Positions 22,937-31,129 of a stretch of 64,000 nucleotides of DNA are shown here, piece by piece. The stretch covers positions 1 to 64,000 of the forward strand of contig JAFKFL010000014.1 of NCBI GenBank assembly GCA_017308235.1. Direction: 5' to 3'. Source of the DNA: Alphaproteobacteria bacterium (lineage in GTDB: Bacteria; Pseudomonadota; Alphaproteobacteria; Reyranellales; Reyranellaceae). A program made the position numbers and the translations under genes. The notes below the pieces were generated by a model. It worked only from the letters and a program-made list of their open reading frames with translations, made no database searches and was not told the origin of the DNA. The first letter of the stretch is position 1; the number at the start of each line of letters is the position of its first letter.

Positions 22937-24874
22937 ATGAGCACTTCCGCCGCCGACAAGCTCGAGTGGCTGTTTAAACCTGCCGCGGAGGATAGCGGGA
23001 TCGACCGCAAGACGCTGGCCGGCTTGCTGGTCGAACTTGCGCGTGCCGTCGAGCCGAAATCCGCCCCCGAGAGCGTGTCGATACACGATCCGCGGCTGAA
23101 AGAGCTGCGGACGCTGCTGGTCGGGCACGAGATCGAGGTGCTAAGCCGCCTGCAGGAGGTGGTCGAGGACCCCGAGCAGCTCGGCGCGGCGGTGGGGCGC
23201 GTCCTGCCGACGGCGGTCGCGGCGAGCGATTCCCGGCTGGGCGAGGTGCTGGCGCCGGCGCTGGAGAAGGCGACGGCGAGCTCGATCCGCAACGATCCGC
23301 GCGCGCTGATCGACATCCTCTATCCGGTGATCGTGCCGGCGATCCGCCGGTCGGTCGGCGAGAAGGTCGACACCACCTTCCAGTCGCTCGACGAGACGCT
23401 GCGGCAAAGCCTCACTTGGCGCGGCCTGCGCTGGCGGATCGAGGCCTGGCGGACCGGCCGCACCTTCGCCGAGGTCGTGCTGAACCACTCGTTGGTCTAC
23501 CAGGTCGAGCACGCCTTCCTGATCCATAACCACACCGGTCTTTTGATCTCCCATGTCGCCGCCGAGGATGCGGCGAGCCAGGACCCGCAGCTCGTGTCCT
23601 CGATGCTGACGGCGATCCAGGATTTCGTGAAGGACTCCTTCAAGGGCGAGGGCCAGGGGGTCGACACGCTGCGGCTGGGCGACCTGCGCCTGTGGTGCGA
23701 GCCGGGCCAGTACGCGATGCTGGTCGCGGTCATCCGCGGCAACCCGCCGGAGGAGCTGCGCCACAAGCTGCGCGACACCCTCACGCACATCCACGAGGAG
23801 CGTCGGCAGATCCTCGAGTCGTTCGACGGCGACAGCTCGGGCCTCGCCGACATCGAGGCGCATCTGACCGAATGCACGGCACTGCGCCAGCAGGGTCTCA
23901 AGACGAGAAAGAAGGGCTTTCCCTGGTACGTCTTCGCTCTGGCGATGCTGATCCTGGCCGGCCTCACGGGCGTCGGCGTGTGGCGGTACCAGGTCATGCA
24001 GCAGGAGGCGCAGGAGCAGGCGCGGATTGCGGCGGAGGAGGCGCACCAGCGTGCCCTCGAAGCCGAGCGCCGCGCGACCGAGCTCAAGCACTGGTCGGAC
24101 TATGTCGACCAGCTGCAGGCCCAGCCCGGCATCGTGGTCACCGAAACAGCCGAGCGCGACGGCAAGTTCATCGTCTCGGGCCTGCGCGATCCATTGGCGG
24201 CTGATCCGCTGGAGATCCTGCGCCAGAGCAAAGTCGATCCCGCGCGCGTCGTCAGCCGTTGGCAGCCCTACCAGTCGCTCGAGCCTGATTTCGTGCTGAA
24301 GCGCCTGCAGGCATCGCTTCAGCCGCCGCCCAGCGTCACGCTTGCAGTCGTCGATGGCCGCATCATCGCGACCGGAATGGCGACGCCGCTCTGGATCTCG
24401 CGGGCGCGCCAGATGTCGCGCCTGATGCCGGCGGGCGGGCCGCAGCTCGACTACTCGCGGGTCCAGGATCTCGCCGAGGGCCTGCTGGGCGACCTGCGCA
24501 AGTCCATCCAGGCGTACGAAATCCGCTTCGACACCAATGAATCGCTGCCCGCACCCGGCCAGGAGTCCACGCTCGACCATCTGGCCGCCTCGATCAACGA
24601 GCTGACGGGGCTCGCCGCGAGCCTGCGCATGCGCGCGCGCATCCGGCTCACCGGCCATTCCGACGATACCGGTCCCGGCACCTACAACCTTTCGCTCAGC
24701 ATCGCACGCGCGGGCGCGGTGCTGGCGCTCTTGAAGAAGCGCGGCGTCGCCGCCGACCTGATTACGATCGGTGGCGCGGGCCAGCTCGACCCGCTCGACC
24801 AGCACAATTCGGACAATGCCCGAACGCTCAACCGTCGCGTCTCGGTCGCGGTCCGCATCGAGGATGAACCATGA
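22937..24874 (+). CDS. OmpA-domain membrane protein with large cytosolic N-terminal region
   Basis: 645 aa. The N-terminal ~330 residues lack a signal peptide and should be cytosolic. One membrane helix (PWYVFALAMLILAGLTGVGV, about 331-352) is followed by a short coiled coil (EAQEQARIAAEEAHQRALEA). Two BON-like repeats (IVVTETAERDGKFIVSGL and VTLAVVDGRIIATGMA) precede an OmpA/MotB peptidoglycan-binding domain (about 525-640; GHSDDTGPGTYNLSLSIARA and DNARTLNRRVSV). The design links a cytosolic module to the cell wall across the inner membrane. Its stop overlaps the GTPase start (ATGA), implying coupled synthesis and probable physical interaction. Confidence 0.85.
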   Translation: MSTSAADKLEWLFKPAAEDSGIDRKTLAGLLVELARAVEPKSAPESVSIHDPRLKELRTLLVGHEIEVLSRLQEVVEDPEQLGAAVGRVLPTAVAASDSRLGEVLAPALEKATASSIRNDPRALIDILYPVIVPAIRRSVGEKVDTTFQSLDETLRQSLTWRGLRWRIEAWRTGRTFAEVVLNHSLVYQVEHAFLIHNHTGLLISHVAAEDAASQDPQLVSSMLTAIQDFVKDSFKGEGQGVDTLRLGDLRLWCEPGQYAMLVAVIRGNPPEELRHKLRDTLTHIHEERRQILESFDGDSSGLADIEAHLTECTALRQQGLKTRKKGFPWYVFALAMLILAGLTGVGVWRYQVMQQEAQEQARIAAEEAHQRALEAERRATELKHWSDYVDQLQAQPGIVVTETAERDGKFIVSGLRDPLAADPLEILRQSKVDPARVVSRWQPYQSLEPDFVLKRLQASLQPPPSVTLAVVDGRIIATGMATPLWISRARQMSRLMPAGGPQLDYSRVQDLAEGLLGDLRKSIQAYEIRFDTNESLPAPGQESTLDHLAASINELTGLAASLRMRARIRLTGHSDDTGPGTYNLSLSIARAGAVLALLKKRGVAADLITIGGAGQLDPLDQHNSDNARTLNRRVSVAVRIEDEP

Positions 24875-25377
24875 GCGTAAGCGTACAGCAGAAGAAGATT
24901 TGCATGTTGGGAGGTTTTTCGGTCGGCAAGACGAGCTTGGTGAAGCGGTACGTCGAAAGCGTCTTCTCCGAGACCTACCTGACTACGGTCGGGGTGAAGA
25001 TCGACAAGAAGACGGTGACGCTCGGCGACAAGACGGTGCATCTGATCCTGTGGGACCTCGCGGGCGAGGACGACATGGCGTCGCTGCGCATGAGCTACAT
25101 GCGCGGCTCGGCAGGCTATGTGCTGGTGGCCGACGGCACGCGGTCGGCGACGCTCGAGGTGGCGCTGGCGCTGCGCAAGCGCGTCGAGGCGGAATACGGC
25201 CCGCTACCCTTTGCGCTGCTGATCAACAAGAACGACCTGCGCGACCAGTGGACGATCACGGACGACGATCTCGAGAAGCTGCGGACCGACGGCTGGTGGG
25301 TGCGCACGAGCAGTGCCCGAACGGGCGAGGGGGTCGAGGACGCCTTCACCGACCTCGCCACCCGCGTCGCGCGCTAA
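24871..25377 (+). CDS. Ras/Rab-like small GTPase
   Basis: 168 aa single GTPase domain. P-loop GGFSVGKTS (G14-S22), switch I around TTVGVKI (38-44), switch II WDLAGEDD (61-68), NKND (119-122) and TSSA (146-149) are all present, so nucleotide binding is expected. The residue matching Ras Gln61 is Glu66, which should alter intrinsic hydrolysis. No C-terminal prenylation cysteine. Prokaryotic Ras-superfamily proteins are known (for example MglA and the Rup groups); this one resembles Rab-type sequences. It overlaps the OmpA-domain gene by four bases and is five bases from the cyclase gene. Confidence 0.9.
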   Translation: MSVSVQQKKICMLGGFSVGKTSLVKRYVESVFSETYLTTVGVKIDKKTVTLGDKTVHLILWDLAGEDDMASLRMSYMRGSAGYVLVADGTRSATLEVALALRKRVEAEYGPLPFALLINKNDLRDQWTITDDDLEKLRTDGWWVRTSSARTGEGVEDAFTDLATRVAR

Positions 25378-25381
25378 AGCC

Positions 25382-26623
25382 ATGACGACTGGGTCCGCGC
25401 AGTTCCCGGCGCAGGTGACCGAACGGCTGCGGGAACTCGTCTTCGCCGGCCGCGCCGTCGCCTGGCTCGAGGTCGACGACGCCCTGACGCTGATCGGCGC
25501 CGGCGGCGACCTCGCGCCCTACGGCCTCGCCGGACTCAATCTTGGCGTGGCCGTGACCGAGCAGGTGCACGTCCTCGAAGGGCTGCTGCCGATCGTCGAA
25601 TCGCCTTACTTCATGCCCGAGGTCGAGATCATCAAGGGCCGTGCCGCCGATCTCCATTTCTGGACCGAGACGAGTGGCGGTGAGGGCGAGGGCGGCGGCT
25701 CGACCTGGGTGGCGCTGGTCGAGGTCACGACCCAGCGCGATCTGACCCAGCGCCTGCAGCAGAAGGCCTATGACATGACGCTGCTGCAGGAGAAGGAGGC
25801 GGCGTTCAATCGGCAGCTCGAGGCGGCCAATGCGGCGCTGGTCGCGGCCCAGCGCGAGCTCGAAGCCTCGCGCGATGAGCTGGCGCGCTGGAACAAGACG
25901 CTCGAGGAGCGGGTGGCCGCCCAGGTCGCCGAGATCGAGCAGATGAACAAGATGAAGCGCTTCCTCTCGCCCTCGATCGCCGAGCTGCTGGTGTCGTCGG
26001 GCGACGAGAGCATCCTGAAGCGCCATCGTCGCGACATCGCAGCACTATTCTGCGACCTGCGCGGCTTCACCGCCTTCTCCGAAAGTGCGGAGCCCGAGGA
26101 GGTGAGCGAGCTCCTGCAGGATTATCACGCCGCGCTGGTGCCGCTGATCCAGTCGTTCGAGGGCACGCTCGACCGCTTCGTGGGCGACGGGCTGATGGTG
26201 TTCTTCAACGATCCCATGCCCTGTCCCGACTCGGCCGAGCGCGCCGTGCGGCTCGCGGTGGCGATGCGCGAGGCGGTCGCCGCGCTTTCCGCGGCATGGC
26301 GCAAGCGCGGCCATCAGGTCGGCTTCGGCATCGGCATCGCGCAGGGCTTCGCCACCCTGGGCCAGATCGGCTTCGAGGGCCGCTTCGACTACAGCGCCAT
26401 CGGCACGGTGGTGAACACGGCCGCGCGCCTGTGCGAAAACGCGGCGGACGGCCAGATCTTCGTGACGTCGCGCATCGCCGTCGCCGTCAGCGAGGTGGCC
26501 GAGCTCGCCGAGATCGGCATGCTGCCGCTCAAGGGCCTCAGCCGTCCGCTCGCCGTCTCCAACGTGGTCGGGCTGAAGGACGGCGACCAGAAGGTCGTGT
26601 GGCTCAACCGGCAGACGCGGTGA
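25382..26623 (+). CDS. Class III adenylate/guanylate cyclase, last gene of the GTPase operon
   Basis: 413 aa. Residues 1-115 look like a PAS-type sensor (AVAWLEVDDALTLIGAGGDL, then TWVALVEVTTQRDL). Residues 120-190 are a coiled coil, and 215-395 a class III cyclase domain with both metal aspartates (ALFCDLRGFT, D225; FVGDGLMVFF, D269) and the GTVVNTAARL element. It should make cAMP or cGMP; specificity is not certain. Start at 25382 directly after the GTPase stop. A GTPase-regulated cyclase is the simplest reading of the operon. The 280 bp downstream hold nothing recognisable. Confidence 0.9.
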   Translation: MTTGSAQFPAQVTERLRELVFAGRAVAWLEVDDALTLIGAGGDLAPYGLAGLNLGVAVTEQVHVLEGLLPIVESPYFMPEVEIIKGRAADLHFWTETSGGEGEGGGSTWVALVEVTTQRDLTQRLQQKAYDMTLLQEKEAAFNRQLEAANAALVAAQRELEASRDELARWNKTLEERVAAQVAEIEQMNKMKRFLSPSIAELLVSSGDESILKRHRRDIAALFCDLRGFTAFSESAEPEEVSELLQDYHAALVPLIQSFEGTLDRFVGDGLMVFFNDPMPCPDSAERAVRLAVAMREAVAALSAAWRKRGHQVGFGIGIAQGFATLGQIGFEGRFDYSAIGTVVNTAARLCENAADGQIFVTSRIAVAVSEVAELAEIGMLPLKGLSRPLAVSNVVGLKDGDQKVVWLNRQTR

Positions 26624-26903
26624 GATATTGCCGCGCAGCGATGACGTTCGTCTAACTACCGGAGGTAGCAATGACTGCGTTTAACGTCGTTCAAGGTCAG
26701 CTTCCGCCAGACGCTTGACGATCTGGGCAGCGGACTGGGTCGTCTCACGGACCCTGTCGGGGGACCAAGTTGTCCCGGCGGTGAAGTAGATGGGCGTCTG
26801 AAGACGTCCAAGTCATGGTGAAGGTTCGCATAGATGGAGGCACGCTGCGCCATCGGCCAGTGAGGCATGCACTGGGGAACATCGGCGTGAGGGGAGGGAT
26901 TTC

Positions 26904-27521
26904 ATGACGATCCGTTTCTACTCGTGGCCGCAAAGCTCTGGATTCGGAGCCCATTGGGCGCTCGAAGAGCTCGAATTGGCCTACGAATACGTCAAGCTCG
27001 ACCGCGACAAGAACGAGCAACGCTCGCCCGAGTATCTTGCCATCAATCCCAACGGTAAGGTTCCGGCGCTGGTGGATGGCCCGGAGAGCTACTTCGAATC
27101 CCTCGCGATCCTGCTTCATCTTGCCGAACGTTACGGTGCGGAGAGAAGATTATGGCCGGCGAGCGGAAACCAGCGAGCGGAGGCGCTGAGCTGGACGACC
27201 TGGTCCACGACCGAACTCATGCCCTTCATGCTGCAGTACATCTATCATGGCCTCGATGCGCCGATGTCGTTCGATCCGCCCGATCGTAGCAAGGCGGCTG
27301 CCGAATACAGTCTTGCCAATTTCACCCGGCATCTCGACATGCTCGAGAACCGCCTCGGCGATCGGCAGTTCGTCATCGGTGCTTTCTCGCTCGCCGACAT
27401 TCCGATCGCAGCAGCGCTCGGCCTCGGCACAATGGTGGGCGTTCCGCTCGGGCAACGCCCAGCGGTTCGTGGATGGCTCGACCGTTGTAGTGGGCGTCCC
27501 GCGCGCGCCCGCGTGGGCTGA
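26904..27521 (+). CDS. Glutathione S-transferase family protein
   Basis: 205 aa. N-terminal thioredoxin-like domain MTIRFYSWPQSSGFGAHWAL, NPNGKVPALVDG (cis-Pro) and the ESLAILLHLAERY helix bind glutathione. The C-terminal helical domain has the FSLADIPIAAALG N-capping motif. The catalytic Ser or Tyr is probably within the SSGFG segment. It conjugates or reduces electrophiles; substrate unknown. GGGAGGG precedes the ATG. Monocistronic. Confidence 0.9.
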   Translation: MTIRFYSWPQSSGFGAHWALEELELAYEYVKLDRDKNEQRSPEYLAINPNGKVPALVDGPESYFESLAILLHLAERYGAERRLWPASGNQRAEALSWTTWSTTELMPFMLQYIYHGLDAPMSFDPPDRSKAAAEYSLANFTRHLDMLENRLGDRQFVIGAFSLADIPIAAALGLGTMVGVPLGQRPAVRGWLDRCSGRPARARVG

Positions 27522-27620
27522 GTCATTTCCGGACCGCGCCGGTTCGCGAACTTGATGTCAGTTAAGGGTTATTTCCGACGGATTCGGCAAGCTATGGCTG
27601 CGCCTTGATGAGTCCGTGTC

Positions 27621-27815
27621 CTAGTTCTCCGGATCCCGGACAGTGAAGCGGGCCAGCGCAATGTCGGCGTCGGAATAGCCGTCGACCCTGAGGCGCACGC
27701 GGGCGCGGTCGATGAAGTCCTGCTCGAACAGCGGCGTATTCAGCAGGCCCCACTCCAGCGTGTAGGTCTCGATCCTCTCGTCTCTCAGGAAGACGTCGAC
27801 CAGCTTGATCGCCAT
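27621..27815 (-). CDS. Small hypothetical protein, 64 aa
   Basis: Start at MAIKLVDVFLRDERI. The sequence is compact and charged, ending IALARFTVRDPEN, with a beta-like start (LVDVFLRDERIETYTLEW). No signal, no cysteine, no motif recognised. A GAGG element lies upstream. The longer frame from 27860 lacks a ribosome site. Function unknown; moderate chance of being real. Confidence 0.45.
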   Translation of the reverse strand: MAIKLVDVFLRDERIETYTLEWGLLNTPLFEQDFIDRARVRLRVDGYSDADIALARFTVRDPEN

Positions 27816-28055
27816 GACGATGGGCCTCGGTAAATCGCGAGGCCCAGTGCACACCGGCAAAGCTACAGTCGATCGATGCTTCGGTGATCACATCGTGATC
27901 AATTGACCGTGCGCGATCGCCGCGTTGTCGCCCCAAACATGTATCCGAGACATCGAGATTTCGACGCCACTCCGTAACAGAGCGCCGCGAGTGTCCGCGC
28001 GCTGCCACCGATGCGATCCGGCGGCACGAGTCATTCTCTCTGTTGGAGCATTGAC

Positions 28056-28430
28056 ATGCGTTCTTCTCTTGTACGATCGACTCTCTTTCTGGCCGTCTTC
28101 CTTTCAGGAACGGCGGCCACCGATGCGCTGGCCCAGACTCCGCAGGAACTGAAAGCGCGCTGCAGCCAGCTTACGTCCTACTTCGACTACTATGGCACCA
28201 GTCGCGGCGAGCACACCGACGGCCCCAAGAACTGGAAGCGGATCAACGCGGGCATCGAATGCGAGCGCGGCAACTACGAAGTGGGCATCCGGGAGATGGA
28301 GGAACTCCTGGTCGCCAAGGCCTTTACCGTTCCACGCTCCGACATCGCGAGCACGCCGGATGGCCGCGTGAGGCCGATCGCTCGGTCGCCGGTTGACAGC
28401 ACGCCGCAGCCGCAGGCGACGGCGAAATAG
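28056..28430 (+). CDS. Small secreted protein, family of 28056 / 48199
   Basis: 124 aa. A clear Sec signal peptide (RSTLFLAVFLSGTAATDALA, cleavage after ALA) is followed by TPQELKARCSQL. The region IECERGNYEVGIREMEELLVAK corresponds to IAACDQGNYAAGIAVLERKL of the gene at 48199, both with the C-x-x-G-N-Y-x-x-G-I core. A Pro/Gln tail closes the protein. Probably periplasmic; role unknown. Confidence 0.75.
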   Translation: MRSSLVRSTLFLAVFLSGTAATDALAQTPQELKARCSQLTSYFDYYGTSRGEHTDGPKNWKRINAGIECERGNYEVGIREMEELLVAKAFTVPRSDIASTPDGRVRPIARSPVDSTPQPQATAK

Positions 28431-28492
28431 CGGCTTACCTTTCGGGACGGCGGTTGATCAGTCGACGCCGTCTCGAAGTGAGGGGCGCCGGA

Positions 28493-28717
28493 TCAGAAGG
28501 GGCGGCGGCGTGTGGCGGGGACGGGTAGCCGCTGCGCGACGCGCAACGCGAAGTCGCGTCGTTGCCACTCGTTGAAGGCCCGGAACATCTTCGGCAGGCG
28601 AACGCTGGCGGCGCGACAGACGGTGCCGACGAACATGCCGCCGATGACCATCATCAGCGCCGGCGCCATCACGGCAGCCAGCTCGAAAAGCGTTGTCGCC
28701 AGATCATCTGCGGTCAT
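28493..28717 (-). CDS. Small membrane protein, 74 aa
   Basis: One or two hydrophobic helices (LATTLFELAAVMAPALMMVI and GGMFVGTVC) are followed by a basic tail (RVAQRLPVPATRRRPF). It starts ten bases after the stop of the gene at 28727, so the pair is probably one transcript. No family recognised. Confidence 0.5.
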   Translation of the reverse strand: MTADDLATTLFELAAVMAPALMMVIGGMFVGTVCRAASVRLPKMFRAFNEWQRRDFALRVAQRLPVPATRRRPF

Positions 28718-28726
28718 CGCACCGGC

Positions 28727-28927
28727 TCATGGTTCGCGGGTGATCGACCAACCCGGCCCGAGCGCCGCCGAGACCACCTCGTTGGCGATCAGGTAGCGGT
28801 CGTCCCAGTTGAGGTTGCGCACATCGGAGGCGACCGCGGCCTTGCACAGAAGGTCATGCAGATACGCCGTCTTTTCTTCGGCGACCTTCGCCTCGCGCCG
28901 GTCCCTCAGGATCACGATATCGCACAT
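28727..28927 (-). CDS. Small hypothetical protein, 66 aa
   Basis: Taken from MCDIVILRDRREAKVAEEK; the frame is open further upstream to 29032. It is charged and helical (EEKTAYLHDLLCKAAVAS, then YLIANEVVSAALG) with no signal peptide. The spacing to the downstream membrane protein suggests a two-gene operon. Function unknown. Confidence 0.45.
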   Translation of the reverse strand: MCDIVILRDRREAKVAEEKTAYLHDLLCKAAVASDVRNLNWDDRYLIANEVVSAALGPGWSITREP

Positions 28928-29132
28928 GTTTGCCGCCCATTTCGGCAGGCCTGCCCGCGGGACGGGCGGCGTGCCATCGCCTTCCTTAATAACGTGTGAG
29001 GAGTGATCCGACCTGTGTGCGATCGGGAGCAAAGCCGTGGCAGAACGGGGGCCAGGCCGGTGGATTTGTGAGTCTCTATGAAGACTTTATCGGCGGGGCG
29101 TGTGCGGGTTGATCCGATTGCATCGCCCCGGA

Positions 29133-29933
29133 CTACGCCTCCAGCGAGGCCTGGATGCCGGCGGCGCATTCCTCGAGGCGCGTCACGACCGACTTGACGC
29201 GGGGAAGCGGCAGACGTCGCTCGATCGCGGCGACGGTGAGTGTCGCGAGCGCTTCGCCACCGCTTCGGCCGAAGGCGACCGAAACAGCGCGCGTTCCAAC
29301 GACGATGCCTCTCTCGCGGAAGGCAAACCCCGATCTTCTGGCTTTCTTGACGGCTGCGAAGGCGCTGTCGACCGTCTCGCTGTGGGCGCGCAGCGGATCG
29401 CGGTTCTTCGCCAGGATGTCGCGTGCCCGGCGTTCGGACATGCTCGCCAGCAGGGCAATACCGGACGCGCTGAAACCCAGCGGGCGGCGGACGCCGACAT
29501 CAAGCACATGCACTTGGATCGGATAGCTGCCGAAGCGCCGCGCGACGCACAGCGTCTCGAGGCCGGCGCGCAACGTGAAGAACAGCGTGTCGCCGATTTC
29601 GTCCGCCGCCTGGTCGAGGTACGGGCCGGCGGCGCCCAACAGTGGCGATGCCGCTGGCCGCAACGACGAGATGTCGAGAAAGCGCGAGGCGACGTAGCGC
29701 TGAGTCCGCGGATGCTGTTCGACGGCACCTTCGCCGACCAGCGCACGCAAGAGGCGATGGGCGGTCGGCCGCGCCAGTCCGGTGGCGGCGGCGATGTCGT
29801 TCAGGCCGAGCCCGGCGCCGCGGCTCGACGACACTACGCGCAGCACCAGGAAGGCGCGCCGGATGCTTTGCGTGCCGCGCCGCGCTTCGCCCGCCTCGAC
29901 GACGGCGTCGATCCATTTGTCGGTCTTCTGCAT
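29133..29933 (-). CDS. IclR family transcriptional regulator
   Basis: 266 aa from MQKTDKWID. The N-terminal winged helix-turn-helix (FLVLRVVSSSRGAGLGLNDI, then GLARPTAHRLLRALVGEG) binds DNA. The C-terminal GAF-like effector domain spans residues about 95-260 (GDTLFFTLRAGLETLCVARR and beyond, SFGRSGGEALATL-like end). It is divergent from an amidohydrolase gene at 30055 and should regulate it in response to a small carboxylate or aromatic. The dyad at 29955 is the likely binding site. Confidence 0.9.
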   Translation of the reverse strand: MQKTDKWIDAVVEAGEARRGTQSIRRAFLVLRVVSSSRGAGLGLNDIAAATGLARPTAHRLLRALVGEGAVEQHPRTQRYVASRFLDISSLRPAASPLLGAAGPYLDQAADEIGDTLFFTLRAGLETLCVARRFGSYPIQVHVLDVGVRRPLGFSASGIALLASMSERRARDILAKNRDPLRAHSETVDSAFAAVKKARRSGFAFRERGIVVGTRAVSVAFGRSGGEALATLTVAAIERRLPLPRVKSVVTRLEECAAGIQASLEA

Positions 29934-29954
29934 CGCGGATGTCTTCCGGTTTCG

Positions 29955-29969
29955 GTCCACTATGTGGAC
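29955..29969. promoter_or_regulatory. Candidate IclR operator
   Basis: GTCCAC-TAT-GTGGAC is a perfect 15-bp inverted repeat in the IclR / amidohydrolase intergenic region, 22 bases upstream of the IclR start and 86 before the amidohydrolase start. IclR-family operators are typically short dyads of this size placed between divergent genes. Confidence 0.6.
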
Positions 29970-30054
29970 TCCCGCCGGTGTCGGCAATTGCCTTTACCCG
30001 GCCGGCTCCCGCACTCTCGGGCAAACGTTACGCCGAAGAGGTCGAGAACCGCCG

Positions 30055-30915
30055 ATGAGCACCCCCGGAAGCCAATACTTGCCGTTCGATCCGAACCCGC
30101 GCACGCCCAAGGAGGCGCCGCCGCGCAACAGCTGCGACAGTCAGTTCCATATCAGCGGCGAGGGCTACAAGACGCGGCCCGGTGCGACCTACCATTCGAC
30201 GGGCGCCACCTACGAGGCGGCGCGCAAGATGCACAAGGTGCTGGGCATCGATCGCGGGATCATCGTGCAGTCGACGGTCTACGCGACCGACCACACGATC
30301 GTGCTCGATGCGCTGGCCGCCCTCGGGCCCGGCTACAAGGCGATCGGCGTCATCGACGATACGCTGAGCGACAGCGATCTCGCCAAGTTGAAGCAGGGCG
30401 GGGTGTGCGGCGTGCGGTTCTCGTTCAGCAAGCGCCTGAACCTGGTACCGAGTCCCGAGCTGTTCGCCCACTCGGCGGCGCGCTGCAAGGAACTGGGCTG
30501 GGTGCTGAAGATCAACCTTGGCGACGATCTGGCGCCGCTGGTGGCGACGGTGAAGGGCCTCAAGGACCAGCCGGTGGTGATCGATCACATGGCGCGCGTG
30601 CGCGGCCTCGGCGATCGCAATCTTGTCGCCATGTGCGATCTCTTGAAGCAAGGCAATGTGTGGCTGATGATGTCGAACGGCCATCGCGTCTCGACGCGGC
30701 CGCACTTCGACGAGGCCGTGGCCGTCGGCAAGGAATACATCAAGACCAATCTCGACCGGCTGATCTGGGGTTCCGACTGGCCGCATCCGCTGCATGAGGA
30801 GTTCATGCCCAACGATGCCGACCTGCTCGAGCTCTTCTACCGTTACACCGATAACGACCAGGCGCTGCGCCGCCGCATCCTCGTCGACAACCCCGCGAAA
30901 CTGTTCGGCTTCTGA
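30055..30915 (+). CDS. Amidohydrolase-2 family hydrolase
   Basis: 286 aa. Elements of the amidohydrolase-2 TIM barrel are visible: NSCDSQFHISGEG (normally D-x-H-x-H, here with Gln and only one His), GVRFSFSKRLN, VVIDHMARV (His on strand 6), and LIWGSDWPHP with the terminal Asp. It resembles 2-pyrone-4,6-dicarboxylate lactonase and related metal-independent or weakly metal-dependent hydrolases. The altered first motif supports the lactonase-like group. Controlled by the divergent IclR gene, it likely works in aromatic acid catabolism. Confidence 0.85.
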   Translation: MSTPGSQYLPFDPNPRTPKEAPPRNSCDSQFHISGEGYKTRPGATYHSTGATYEAARKMHKVLGIDRGIIVQSTVYATDHTIVLDALAALGPGYKAIGVIDDTLSDSDLAKLKQGGVCGVRFSFSKRLNLVPSPELFAHSAARCKELGWVLKINLGDDLAPLVATVKGLKDQPVVIDHMARVRGLGDRNLVAMCDLLKQGNVWLMMSNGHRVSTRPHFDEAVAVGKEYIKTNLDRLIWGSDWPHPLHEEFMPNDADLLELFYRYTDNDQALRRRILVDNPAKLFGF

Positions 30916-30942
30916 TGCGAACCTTTGGCCGCGCGCAAGCTA

Positions 30943-31053
30943 CCACCTCATCCTGAGGAGCGCGCGCAGCGCGCGTCTCGAAGGATGGGAGCATTCAAGG
31001 TGCTCGTTCCCACCCTTCGAGACGCGCGCTGCGCTCCTCAGGGTGAGGTGGGT
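30943..31053. repeat. Intergenic hairpin repeat, family B, copy 1
   Basis: It starts CACCTCATCCTGAGGAGCGC and ends CTCCTCAGGGTGAGGTG, the two arms being inverted copies. The central part contains TCTCGAAGGATGGGA and CCCACCCTTCGAGA as a second inverted pair. A related element lies at 48080-48191. It is a long imperfect hairpin and may terminate the amidohydrolase transcript. Confidence 0.75.
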
Positions 31054-31129
31054 GCTTTGAGTGTCCGGAAATTTAAGCCAAACTCCGGCAGATCCTGGCA
31101 TTGCTGGGCATCGAACGGGGGAGAGTCAG

